A DNA stretch of 64,000 bases, taken from Bacteroidota bacterium (GTDB lineage: Bacteria; Bacteroidota; Bacteroidia; Bacteroidales; UBA10428). The stretch is taken from contig JAEZZA010000031.1 in the NCBI GenBank assembly GCA_023442525.1, positions 248,001 to 312,000 on the forward strand. The letters run 5' to 3'. A model generated the notes under the pieces. That model ran no database searches, was not told where the DNA came from, and worked only from the letters and a program-made list of their open reading frames with translations. Shown in pieces: positions 45,655 through 53,419 of this stretch. Position 1 is the stretch's first letter. Each line of letters starts with the position of its first letter. Position numbers and translations under genes: made by a program.

Positions 45655-47184
45655 ATGAATCCCTGGGTATTACTTATAATAGTTGTAGTTTACTTTTCGC
45701 TGCTCATTATGATAGCTGTAATTACCAGCCGGGGAGCCGACAATGCCACTTTTTTCATAGGCAACCGCAAATCACCATGGATACTGGTTGCTTATGGAAT
45801 GGTTGGGGCTTCCATTTCCGGTGTCACTTTTATCTCGGTACCCGGGGAAGTCGGAGCAAGCTCGTTTTCATATCTGCAACTGGTGCTCGGATTTTTTGCG
45901 GGTTACCTGGTTATTGCCAATGTACTGATGCCCCTGTATTACCGGATGAACCTGTCGTCGATTTATGTTTACCTGAATCATCGCCTGGGAACTAACAGCT
46001 ATAAAACCGGAGCTTTCTTTTTTCTTTTATCAAGGGTAATCGGATCATCTTTCAGGCTATACCTGGTAGCACTGGTTATTGACGGTTTCATATTATCAAA
46101 ACTGGGTGTTCCTTTCTGGCTTACCGTGGTCATAACCATAGCACTTATTTATGTCTATTCCTTCAAGGGCGGAATCCGAACTATAGTATATACCGATACA
46201 TTTCAGACTACTTTCCTGTTGCTGGGTGTGATACTGTCTATCGTCCTCATTGGCAAGGAACTTAATCTGAATCTGGGGGGACTTATTGAGCGTATCGATT
46301 CAAGCCGGTACTCCGATATTTTTGTGTGGGACTGGAAACCCGGCAATAATTTCTTTAAGCATTTTTTCGCGGGAATGTTCATTTGCATTGTGATGACGGG
46401 TCTGGACCAGGATATGATGCAAAAAAACCTCAGTTGCCGGAATCTTCGTGAAGCCAAGAAAAACATGTACCTCATGAGCCTGCTCATGATTATTGTAAAT
46501 GTGTTGTTCTTATCACTTGGGGCCTTACTTTATATATATGCCAATTCCAAAGGAATAATAACCGAGAATTTCAATAATCCGGATTTCATGGGAAGTTGTG
46601 CCATCGGACTGTTTCATCCCGGATCGGCAGAAATGCAGTGTGCCGGTACAGATGAGCTGTTTCCGTTTCTGGTATTCAATTATCTTCCACCGGCCGTGGG
46701 TTTTGTATTTATCCTGGGACTGCTGGCAGCAGCTTATGCAAGCGCAGATTCTGCGCTAACCGCGCTTACCACTTCGTTTTGTATCGACTTCCTGGGTTTC
46801 AGGGAAGATAATCAGCGGATGAAAACGCGGAACCTGGTACACGTGGGCTTTGCCGTGATTTTTGTACTGGCCATCCTTCTTTTTAAAATTCTGAACGATG
46901 AAAGCGTTATCAATGCACTGTATAAAATTGCAGGATATACTTATGGTCCGTTACTGGGTATGTTTGCATTTGGTATCCTGACAAAATACAAAACCGCCGA
47001 CAGGGCTGTACCGTTTATTTCCGTTGCTGCTCCTTTATTTTGTTACTTCCTCGATAAATATTCCCAACAACTACCTGGCGGATATAAATTCGGATTCGAA
47101 CTACTGATCATTAACGGATTGATAGTGTTTTTGGGGTTGTATCTGGGGAGGAACAGGAACCGGGAGTTGGAGGCTGGATACTAA
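45655..47184 (+). CDS. Sodium:solute symporter (SSS family)
   Basis: A 509-aa protein with about 13 membrane helices. GASISGVTFISVPGEVG (about residues 52-68) is in the first helix pair and carries the Na+ site region. AAYASADSALTALTTSFCID is the conserved helix 8 segment. Transports a small solute with Na+; substrate unknown (many Bacteroidota members are orphan). Starts 65 nt after the divergent recR and ends in a 9-bp minisatellite. Confidence 0.9.
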   Translation: MNPWVLLIIVVVYFSLLIMIAVITSRGADNATFFIGNRKSPWILVAYGMVGASISGVTFISVPGEVGASSFSYLQLVLGFFAGYLVIANVLMPLYYRMNLSSIYVYLNHRLGTNSYKTGAFFFLLSRVIGSSFRLYLVALVIDGFILSKLGVPFWLTVVITIALIYVYSFKGGIRTIVYTDTFQTTFLLLGVILSIVLIGKELNLNLGGLIERIDSSRYSDIFVWDWKPGNNFFKHFFAGMFICIVMTGLDQDMMQKNLSCRNLREAKKNMYLMSLLMIIVNVLFLSLGALLYIYANSKGIITENFNNPDFMGSCAIGLFHPGSAEMQCAGTDELFPFLVFNYLPPAVGFVFILGLLAAAYASADSALTALTTSFCIDFLGFREDNQRMKTRNLVHVGFAVIFVLAILLFKILNDESVINALYKIAGYTYGPLLGMFAFGILTKYKTADRAVPFISVAAPLFCYFLDKYSQQLPGGYKFGFELLIINGLIVFLGLYLGRNRNRELEAGY

Positions 47185-47186
47185 TG

Positions 47187-47267
47187 TTCCAGGGTTTCCA
47201 GGGTTTCCAGGGTTTCCAGGGGTTCCAGGGGTTCCAGGAGTTCCAAAGGTTTCAGGGTTTTCAGGGT
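47187..47267. repeat. 9-bp minisatellite (TTCCAGGGT-like, nine units)
   Basis: Nine units of 9 bp with drifting ends (GGT, GGG, GAG). Related 9-mers in the opposite orientation (GGAACCCCT) occur at 51211-51237 and 51601-51636. It starts 2 nt after the symporter stop. Confidence 0.9.
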
Positions 47268-47307
47268 TTCAGACTCAGACGGGGCGACGGTGGCGGCTGG
47301 GCGAATG

Positions 47308-49347
47308 CTACATCTGAACTAAACTTCTCCTAAGCAAAGGTTCAACTGAGGGTTCACGGCCACGAAAGCGCTTGTAAATTTCCATCGGATCTTCCGTGCC
47401 TCCTCTCGACAGGATATGATCACGAAATGATTTTGCTACTTCCTTATCAAAAATTCCTTTTTCAAGGAAAAGCTCAAATGCATCAGCATCCAGCACTTCC
47501 GCCCATTTGTAGCCATAATACCCTGCCGCGTATCCTCCGCCGAAAATATGATGGAAGCCAGTGCTCACACAAGTTCCGGGCACCGACGGTAATACCTCGG
47601 CTCGTGACATTGCTTCGGCTTCAAATACCTCTACCGGTTTTTGCAGATCAGCATTAAGTGTATGCCATGCCATATCGTTCAGTCCAAAGCTCAGCTGCCG
47701 TATAAATGCATATCCGCTGTTAAAGCGCCGGCTTTTCAGGATGTTTTCAAGCATATCATCCGGCATTTTTTCTCCGGTTTCAAAATGAACGGCTATTCCG
47801 GCCAGCCATTCTTTCTGTTCGGCCCAGTTTTCCATGATCTGTGAGGGCAGCTCCACAAAATCGCGATAAACATTGGTACCTGAAAGACTCATGTACGTGC
47901 AGCGGCTGAAAATGCTGTGGAGGCCATGACCGAATTCATGAAGCAGGGTTCGCATTTCTTCGTAAGTGAGAAGCGAAGGCTTAGTTCCCGAAGGCTTTGA
48001 AAAATTCATAACCAGTGAAACATGTGGCCTGACATCGGTACCATTTTCCCTGTACTGCTCCATGTAATTTGTCATCCATGCACCGCCCTGCTTGCCTTCG
48101 CGTGGAAAATAGTCGGTATATAATAAAGCAAGAAAGGAGCCGTCGCGGTCGATCACCCTGAAGGTTCTAACATCGGGGTGATATACAGGTATACTATTAT
48201 CGGCAATAAACGAAATGCCATATAAACGGTTAGCCAGATCAAAGATCCCGGCTTCCACTCTTTCGAGCTGAAAGTAAGGCCGGGTCATTTCCTCTGTAAC
48301 CGAAAACCTCTCATTCTTTAGCTTCTCGGAATAATATGCCCAGTCCCATCGCTCAATTCCAAACCCTGCTCCCTTACTCCTTGCGTACTCCGATATTTCA
48401 TTGAACTCCTTCTCGGCAAATGGCCTGCAGGCCTGAAGCAATTCATCCAGGAACTGGTTCACACTCTGAGGGTTTTGCGCCATACGGTCATCAAGTACAT
48501 ATGATGCGTAATCGGGGTATCCCAGAATCTGGGCAATCTTCAACCTCAATTCAACAATTCTTCTGATTATTTCACGGTTATCCCTGTCGTTGTTGTTGAA
48601 GCACCTTGCAGAATAAGCCCTGTACATTTGCTCACGAAGCAATCTGTTATCGGCATATTTCATAAAGGGAGTGAAACTCGGAGCTTTCAGAGTGAATACC
48701 CAGCCATTGAGATTCCTGGTTTTTGCTTCGGCTGCGGCAGCCTCCCTGACAAAATCAGGCAACCCCGAAAGTTCACCTTCACCGGTAATATGCAGGTGCC
48801 ATGAATTTGTTTCTGCCAGAAGATTTTCATCGAATTTTAATGACAGCCTTGCCAGCTCCTCCGTATTTACACGATATTCTTCTTTTGCTTCAGGAGTCAG
48901 GTTGGCACCATTTCGTATGAAAGTCTTATAGGTTTCATCCAGCAATTTTCGCTGCTCTCCGTTCAAAGCCTCATATATTTCCGGATTGTCCTTAAGAGTT
49001 TTAATACGGATAAATAACGGATCGTTCAGAGTTATATCGTTGTAATAAGATGTAAGCATCGGAGAAATCTCCTGTGCAACCTGCTGCATTACCGGATTGG
49101 TTTCCGCTGCATTCAGATTATAGAATATCTCTTCGAGGCGTTTCAGTTCGTAGTTAAAGGTCTCAATTGCTTCAACAGTATTTGAAAATGTCGGTAATTC
49201 CGATGATTCAGCGATACTGTCTATTTTCGGTCGGTTTTCTGCAATCAGCGACTGGAATGCAGGAAGGAAATGTTCTGTTCTAATCTTGTCGAAAGGAACC
49301 GCGTTGAAAGGAGTTCCAAATTGGTTTAGTAAAGGATTTTCAGGCAT
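47308..49347 (-). CDS. M3 family metallopeptidase (dipeptidyl carboxypeptidase/oligopeptidase A type)
   Basis: A 679-aa cytosolic enzyme with no signal peptide. The zinc site LLHEFGHGLHSIFS (HEFGH, about residue 470) is intact and the typical EFHSQFFE-like partner reads ELPSQIMENW (Glu ligand). Length equals Dcp/OpdA. Hydrolyses short peptides, taking dipeptides from the C-terminus or processing signal peptide fragments. Single gene. Confidence 0.93.
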   Translation of the reverse strand: MPENPLLNQFGTPFNAVPFDKIRTEHFLPAFQSLIAENRPKIDSIAESSELPTFSNTVEAIETFNYELKRLEEIFYNLNAAETNPVMQQVAQEISPMLTSYYNDITLNDPLFIRIKTLKDNPEIYEALNGEQRKLLDETYKTFIRNGANLTPEAKEEYRVNTEELARLSLKFDENLLAETNSWHLHITGEGELSGLPDFVREAAAAEAKTRNLNGWVFTLKAPSFTPFMKYADNRLLREQMYRAYSARCFNNNDRDNREIIRRIVELRLKIAQILGYPDYASYVLDDRMAQNPQSVNQFLDELLQACRPFAEKEFNEISEYARSKGAGFGIERWDWAYYSEKLKNERFSVTEEMTRPYFQLERVEAGIFDLANRLYGISFIADNSIPVYHPDVRTFRVIDRDGSFLALLYTDYFPREGKQGGAWMTNYMEQYRENGTDVRPHVSLVMNFSKPSGTKPSLLTYEEMRTLLHEFGHGLHSIFSRCTYMSLSGTNVYRDFVELPSQIMENWAEQKEWLAGIAVHFETGEKMPDDMLENILKSRRFNSGYAFIRQLSFGLNDMAWHTLNADLQKPVEVFEAEAMSRAEVLPSVPGTCVSTGFHHIFGGGYAAGYYGYKWAEVLDADAFELFLEKGIFDKEVAKSFRDHILSRGGTEDPMEIYKRFRGREPSVEPLLRRSLVQM

Positions 49348-49439
49348 CGTTTAAAATTTTAGGTACTGCTAATTTACTCATATATAAACTATCTATCTGA
49401 CTTTAGTGTTCACTGAAATGCTGTTTATCTTCCCTTAAT

Positions 49440-49512
49440 CGGCAGTCGTGCAGTCAGGCAGTCGTGCAGTAGCCACTCCCTGAAACGCGAAGCATGAAAC
49501 GCGAAGCATGAG
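49440..49512. repeat. Short tandem repeats incl. 14-bp GAAAC-GC-GAA-GC-AT units
   Basis: GGCAGTCGTGCAGTCA-type words occur twice (49440-49470). From 49482 come two 14-bp units GAAAC+GC-GAA-GC+AT (49482-49495, 49496-49509), the same grammar as the longer 18-bp hairpin units at 51524. Confidence 0.8.
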
Positions 49513-49603
49513 AAAATTTGCTTTTAATTTATTCGTTTTTAATTGGTTCATTCCAGGCTATGTTTAGGATGTTTCTTCGGGGCAAACCTGATTTTTATTT
49601 CTT

Positions 49604-49611
49604 TATATTTG
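49604..49611 (+). promoter_or_regulatory. -7 box TAtaTTTG for hypE
   Basis: Exact consensus, 18 nt before the ATG at 49630. Confidence 0.55.
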
Positions 49612-49629
49612 TATACCTGATAAAATTGT

Positions 49630-50643
49630 ATGGAAAAAACCATTCTGATCGGCCATGGTAGCGGGGGATTGATGACTTCCGAACTTATAAGAGATGTTTT
49701 TGCCAGACATCTCGGAAATCCTGTTCTCAATACCATGGGCGATTCAGCATTGCTCCAGGTTGATAACGCCCGGCTTGCCTTTACCACTGATTCATTCGTA
49801 ATCGACCCCGTATTCTTCCCGGGTGGAAATATAGGCAAACTGGCTGTTTGCGGTACGGTTAACGATTTATCGGTTTCAGGTGCAAAACCATTATTTATCA
49901 GTGCCGGGTTTATTCTTGAAGAAGGTTTTCCGATTTCTGATCTGGAGACTATTGTTCAATCGATGGCCGACGAGGCGGCTCAGGCGGGAGTACAAGTGGT
50001 AACCGGCGATACCAAGGTAGTACGAAAAGGACAATGTGATAAAATATTCATAAACACATCGGGTATCGGATTAATCGATCAGCGACATGCAGATATTTCA
50101 GGCGGATTGCTGATAAAACCCGGTGATAAAATACTGGTTAACGGATACCTCGGCGATCATGAAATGGCCGTTCTCGCTGCCCGGCAAAATCTGAGTTTTG
50201 AACCTCCGCTTGTGTCGGATGTGTGTTCGCTGAATGCGATTACCCGCGATTTACTGAATGAACTGGAAGGTGTTCACTTTATGCGTGATATAACACGAGG
50301 CGGACTGGCAACAGTATTATCCGAAATAGTTGCACACGGGAAATTTGGTATCGGCTTCGACGAAGAAAATCTGCCGGTACGCGACCAGGTAAACGGCATT
50401 TGTGAGATATTCGGGTTTAATCCGCTGTACCTTGCCAATGAAGGCAAGCTCGTGCTGATCGTTGCCAGGGAGGAAGCATCGAAAGCACTCGAAGTAATGG
50501 AAAGCAACCCATTAGGAAGGAATGCCGCCATAATAGGAGAGGTTAGTACTCAGAATTCCGGTAAAGTGTTGATGAAATCCTTAATCGGAGGAACACGGAT
50601 TGTAGACAAGCTGGCAGGCGAGCAGTTGCCCAGGATATGCTAA
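49630..50643 (+). CDS. hypE: Hydrogenase expression/formation protein HypE
   Basis: With HypF, HypE forms the thiocyanate ligand donor for the cyanide groups of [NiFe] hydrogenase. A 337-aa AIRS/PurM-fold ATPase. GHGSGGLMTSELIRDVF and TTDSFVIDPVFFPGG are the ATP-binding blocks, and the invariant C-terminal tail ends LPRIC, the Cys that is carbamoylated then dehydrated. The window contains hypE, hypA and hypB, but no hypC, hypD, hypF and no [NiFe] subunits, so those must lie elsewhere. Confidence 0.95.
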   Translation: MEKTILIGHGSGGLMTSELIRDVFARHLGNPVLNTMGDSALLQVDNARLAFTTDSFVIDPVFFPGGNIGKLAVCGTVNDLSVSGAKPLFISAGFILEEGFPISDLETIVQSMADEAAQAGVQVVTGDTKVVRKGQCDKIFINTSGIGLIDQRHADISGGLLIKPGDKILVNGYLGDHEMAVLAARQNLSFEPPLVSDVCSLNAITRDLLNELEGVHFMRDITRGGLATVLSEIVAHGKFGIGFDEENLPVRDQVNGICEIFGFNPLYLANEGKLVLIVAREEASKALEVMESNPLGRNAAIIGEVSTQNSGKVLMKSLIGGTRIVDKLAGEQLPRIC

Positions 50644-50650
50644 ACCACGC

Positions 50651-50720
50651 GGTCATTGCGATGAGGCTGTCAAGCCGACGAAGCCCTGCCGGCAGGCAGG
50701 CAGGAATCTGCCCGCACAGG
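50651..50720 (+). repeat. Dispersed REP-like element, copy 2
   Basis: GGTCATTGCGATGAGGCTG ... GACGAAGCCCTGCC ... GGCAGGCAGGCAGGAATCT, 8 nt after the hypE stop; same words as the inverted copy at 39987-40066. Confidence 0.8.
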
Positions 50721-50779
50721 AAGGACGTTGATCAAGGCACAGGTTTCAGGACTGTGAAGTCACTGGCAACCTCCTGAAA

Positions 50780-50833
50780 CACTGAACATCGAACACTGAA
50801 TAATGAATAACGAAGACCTGGAGACCAGAAGAC
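50780..50833. repeat. Dispersed CATCGAACACTGAATA repeat
   Basis: ACTGAACATCGAACACTGAA then TAATGAATAACGAAGAC followed by GACCAGAAGAC. Near-identical words occur at 54847-54896 (sharing the AGACCAGAAGAC end) and 62704-62735, and inverted at 30584. It lies in the hypE-hypA gap. Confidence 0.8.
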
Positions 50834-50842
50834 AATAAATAA

Positions 50843-51184
50843 ATGCACGAATTTTCAATCATACAATACATCATTGACATCGCGGAGAAAACTGCGATGG
50901 ATAATAATATTTCCCATGTCAGCTCAGTGGAAGTGGAGGTTGGCCAGGCTGCAGGTGTGATAAGGGAAGCGATGGAGTTTGCGTGGGAGTCCGCCATAAA
51001 AGAAACCATTTTAAAAGATGCTGTTCTGAAGATCACTGAAAAACCTCTTGTGGTAAAATGCACAATATGCCTGCAACAGTATGAACCGGTTGATATTTAT
51101 GAATCGTGTCCCGGTTGCGGTGATATAAGTCCCGAAGTTATTACGGGACAAGAACTCAGGGTTGTGGCGATTGAGAGGGACTAG
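50843..51184 (+). CDS. hypA: Hydrogenase nickel incorporation protein HypA
   Basis: A 113-aa Ni chaperone. The essential start MHEFSI (Ni-binding His2) and zinc ribbon CTICLQQYEPVDIYESCPGC (two CxxC pairs) are present. Works with HypB to load Ni into [NiFe] hydrogenase. Follows hypE with a 200-bp gap rich in dispersed repeats, so it may be in a separate or long transcript. Confidence 0.95.
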   Translation: MHEFSIIQYIIDIAEKTAMDNNISHVSSVEVEVGQAAGVIREAMEFAWESAIKETILKDAVLKITEKPLVVKCTICLQQYEPVDIYESCPGCGDISPEVITGQELRVVAIERD

Positions 51185-51640
51185 ATACTGCATACCAGAT
51201 ACTGGATGCTGGGAACCCCTGGAACTCCTGGAACCGCAGTTTCTACTCGCAGTCTACGGACTGCTACCAGCATCTGTAAAAAAATTTCTCGCAGAAATAC
51301 GCAGATTTAGTACCGCAGAAACATGCCTTTGGCATGTCAACGCAGAAAGCGCAGAAGGAGCAGTTGCAACGCTCAGCGAATTTTGCGAACCAGCCAGAGG
51401 CTGGATCTGCGGAGAATTCATGCCCTAAACCCGTGCCCGGATCCGCGATATTCAGCGATTTCAGCGAGAACTTTTTTTGTCAGCCGGTATTTGCAGTCTC
51501 CAGACTACTGGATGCTACAAAATGAAACGTGCGAAGCACATGAAACGGGTGCAACCCATGAAACGGGCTTTGCCCATGAAACAAGTGACTCTGAAACTCT
51601 GGAACCCCTGGAACCTTTGGAACCTATGAAACCCTGAAAT
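51185..51640. repeat. Repeat-rich non-coding spacer between hypA and hypB
   Basis: About 490 bp with no credible gene: open frames here run through repeats and match nothing. It contains 14-bp words (ACTGCATACCAGAT), 9-bp GGAACCCCT words (51211-51237 and 51601-51636) and small hairpins (CGCAGTCTacGGACTGC, CATGCCtttGGCATG, CCAGaGGCTGG-type). The CGCAGAAA words repeat many times. The 18-bp hairpin array at 51524-51582 is listed on its own. Confidence 0.75.
51524..51582. repeat. 18-bp hairpin array with covarying stems
   Basis: Three units of exactly 18 bp, GAAAC + stem-loop-stem + AT, start at 51524, 51542 and 51560, then a last GAAAC at 51578. Stems/loops are GTGC-GAA-GCAC, GGGT-GCA-ACCC and GGGC-TTT-GCCC: sequence differs but pairing is kept in all. 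The 49482 array follows the same plan with GC-GAA-GC. Confidence 0.85.
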
Positions 51641-51647
51641 ATTTTTG
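51640..51647 (+). promoter_or_regulatory. Promoter of hypB: -33 TTTG (51616-51619), -7 TAttTTTG
   Basis: Exact consensus with 20 nt between TTTG and the -7 box. The ATG lies at 51675. The 9-bp GGAACCTTT word supplies the -33, so the repeat array has become part of the promoter. Confidence 0.65.
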
Positions 51648-51674
51648 TATTTTTACAATACAAATCAACCAAGT

Positions 51675-52469
51675 ATGTGCGAAAATTGCGGGTGCAGTGA
51701 AGGAGGCGGATATACTATTATAAATCCGTCGGATCATAGTCATGAACACGGAATCTCCGGTCACTCTCACGAGCACAACCATTCACATCACCACGGAGAT
51801 GAAGAAGGTCATTCTCATTCCCATGGTGATGAAAAAAGGATCCGCTTAGAAACGGATGTTCTCCAACAGAATAACCTTCTGGCACAACGCAACCGGGGAT
51901 ACTTCGAGGCCCGGAATATCACCTGTCTGAACCTGGTAAGTTCTCCCGGTTCGGGAAAGACAACATTGCTTGAAAGAACAATCAGGGAGATCAGAAACCG
52001 CAAAGTTTATGTAATCGAGGGAGACCAACAGACCTCTCTTGACGCCGAACGCATACAGTCGACCGGCGTACCTGTTCTCCAGGTTAATACAGGTACAGGG
52101 TGCCACCTTGATGCCTCGATGATCAATCATGCCGTCAAAAAACTCAACCCGGAAAATGATTCTCTGATGCTGATTGAGAATGTCGGCAACCTGGTCTGCC
52201 CTGCCCTTTTTGACCTTGGAGAGAATTACCGTGTGGTAATCATAAGCGTAACCGAAGGCGAAGATAAGCCTCTGAAGTACCCGCATATTTTCAACAGCTC
52301 TGCCCTCTGCCTCATAAATAAAACCGATCTACTCCCCTACCTCGATTTCAATATAGCTGCCTTCAAAGCCAATGCCCTGAAAGTTAACCGCGATCTGGAA
52401 TTTATTGAGCTTTCCGCAAAGACCGGTGAAGGATTCGGGAAGTGGATAGAGAAACTTAACTCAAAGTGA
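51675..52469 (+). CDS. hypB: Hydrogenase nickel incorporation GTPase HypB
   Basis: A 264-aa protein. N-terminal Ni site MCENCGC, then a His-rich nickel store (about residues 20-50, GHSHEHNHSHHHGDEEGHSH). The GTPase domain has P-loop SSPGSGKTTLLERTI, switch motif TGTGCHLD and base-recognition NKTDLL. It delivers Ni to hydrogenase with HypA. Starting at ATG 51675 keeps the CxxCxC site at the N-terminus; the frame is open to a TTG at 51645 that overlaps the -7 box. After the stop GGATGCatcaGCATCC forms a weak hairpin. Confidence 0.95.
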   Translation: MCENCGCSEGGGYTIINPSDHSHEHGISGHSHEHNHSHHHGDEEGHSHSHGDEKRIRLETDVLQQNNLLAQRNRGYFEARNITCLNLVSSPGSGKTTLLERTIREIRNRKVYVIEGDQQTSLDAERIQSTGVPVLQVNTGTGCHLDASMINHAVKKLNPENDSLMLIENVGNLVCPALFDLGENYRVVIISVTEGEDKPLKYPHIFNSSALCLINKTDLLPYLDFNIAAFKANALKVNRDLEFIELSAKTGEGFGKWIEKLNSK

Positions 52470-52570
52470 ACAGGATGCATCAGCATCCCGCACCCCCGTC
52501 TATCTTATTTAGAATCAGTATATATTAAGCCCGAATCGCGCTATTGTTATTCAAATAACAGTTTTATTGT

Positions 52571-52578
52571 TATTTTTG
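52571..52578 (+). promoter_or_regulatory. -7 box TAttTTTG for the DRTGG/HydS-like cassette
   Basis: Exact consensus, 52 nt before ATG 52630. A 13-codon open frame (52602-52643, ATGAGTATG...TGA) lies in between and overlaps the next gene start; it could be a leader peptide. Confidence 0.5.
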
Positions 52579-52629
52579 TAACAGAAAAATCAACATTACG
52601 TATGAGTATGTTGGCTGTTGTCCCGGAAG

Positions 52630-52974
52630 ATGAAAGTATCTGATATTATTGAAATTACAAAAGGAAAGGTCGTTTGCGGATTCGACAAACAGGATACCGA
52701 ACTGACTCATGCTTTTTCGTCGGATCTGCTCAGTGATGTTCTCACAATAAGTAAAACCGGAATATTACTGATTACAGGGGTTGCCAACCTGCAAACCATC
52801 CGGACTGCCGAAATGGCGGAAGTAGGATGCATATTGCTGGTGAGGAATAAAAAAGCAACATCCGAGATGGTTGGTCTCGCATCCGATCTGGGGTTGGTTA
52901 TAATTGAATCGCCTTTTTCCATGTTCGGAAGCAGCGGTTTGCTATATAAGGGAGGCCTGAAGCCTCTGTATTAA
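52630..52974 (+). CDS. DRTGG-domain protein (first of two)
   Basis: A 114-aa protein; ATG 52630 chosen over an upstream TTG. The SDLLSDV segment (about residues 30-36) is the mark of the DRTGG family. The fold is found in phosphotransacetylase regulatory parts and CBS-linked proteins and is thought to sense small molecules; the exact ligand is unknown. A second family member lies at 54918, with the shared block SDLLSDV. It is 10 nt upstream of the RsbW-like gene, so one operon. Role in the sensing block is inferred from position. Confidence 0.8.
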   Translation: MKVSDIIEITKGKVVCGFDKQDTELTHAFSSDLLSDVLTISKTGILLITGVANLQTIRTAEMAEVGCILLVRNKKATSEMVGLASDLGLVIIESPFSMFGSSGLLYKGGLKPLY

Positions 52975-52984
52975 AGGGAAGCAC

Positions 52985-53419
52985 ATGAAAGAAATGAAAT
53001 TTGAATTTCCTATTGAAGGAGGCGATTTCATTAATGCCGGTCATGCTTCAAGCAAGGTCAAGAAGATTCTGAACCAGTTGAATATCAGTCCGGTACTCGT
53101 GCGCAGAATAGCTGTAGCAACATACGAGGCAGAAGTCAACGTAGTTGCACATGCTTTTAAAGGAATTATGAAGGTAATTATCAGCCCTTCACATATTACA
53201 GTTCGTGTAGAAGATGAAGGACCGGGAATTCCGGATATTAACAAAGCCATGGAAGAAGGCTTTTCAACTGCTTCGGAAAAAGTACGGGAAATGGGATTTG
53301 GTGCAGGTATGGGTTTGTCGAACATGAAAAAGAATACAGACAGCATGGAAATCCACAGTCGGATTAACGAAGGAACGGTGGTAGAGATGAAAACCTGGCT
53401 GAATAAAGAAAATGGCTGA
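52985..53419 (+). CDS. RsbW/SpoIIAB-like ATP-binding protein
   Basis: A 144-aa GHKL ATPase with an N box (ATYEAEVNVVAHAF), G1 (VEDEGPGIPD) and G2 (GFGAGMGLSNM). Full length is close to anti-sigma serine kinases such as RsbW, and there is no phospho-acceptor His domain. It could phosphorylate or bind a partner. No STAS antagonist or sigma factor is nearby, so the target is unknown. Its stop overlaps the next start by 8 nt (53412-53419), meaning tight coupling to the HydS-like protein. Confidence 0.88.
   Translation: MKEMKFEFPIEGGDFINAGHASSKVKKILNQLNISPVLVRRIAVATYEAEVNVVAHAFKGIMKVIISPSHITVRVEDEGPGIPDINKAMEEGFSTASEKVREMGFGAGMGLSNMKKNTDSMEIHSRINEGTVVEMKTWLNKENG

Noticed and set aside
51162..51637. 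Overlapping open frames of 88, 104 and 63 codons in the hypA-hypB gap
   Set aside because: They run through tandem repeats and hairpins in different frames with repeated peptide words, not protein-like; treated as non-coding.
52473..52488. Hairpin GGATGCatcaGCATCC after hypB as terminator
   Set aside because: Stem is only 6 bp and no T tract follows.
52602..52643. 13-codon frame ATGAGTATG...TGA before the first DRTGG gene
   Set aside because: Not listed as a gene; it may be a leader peptide but has no Shine-Dalgarno, attenuator hairpin or codon bias to support it.
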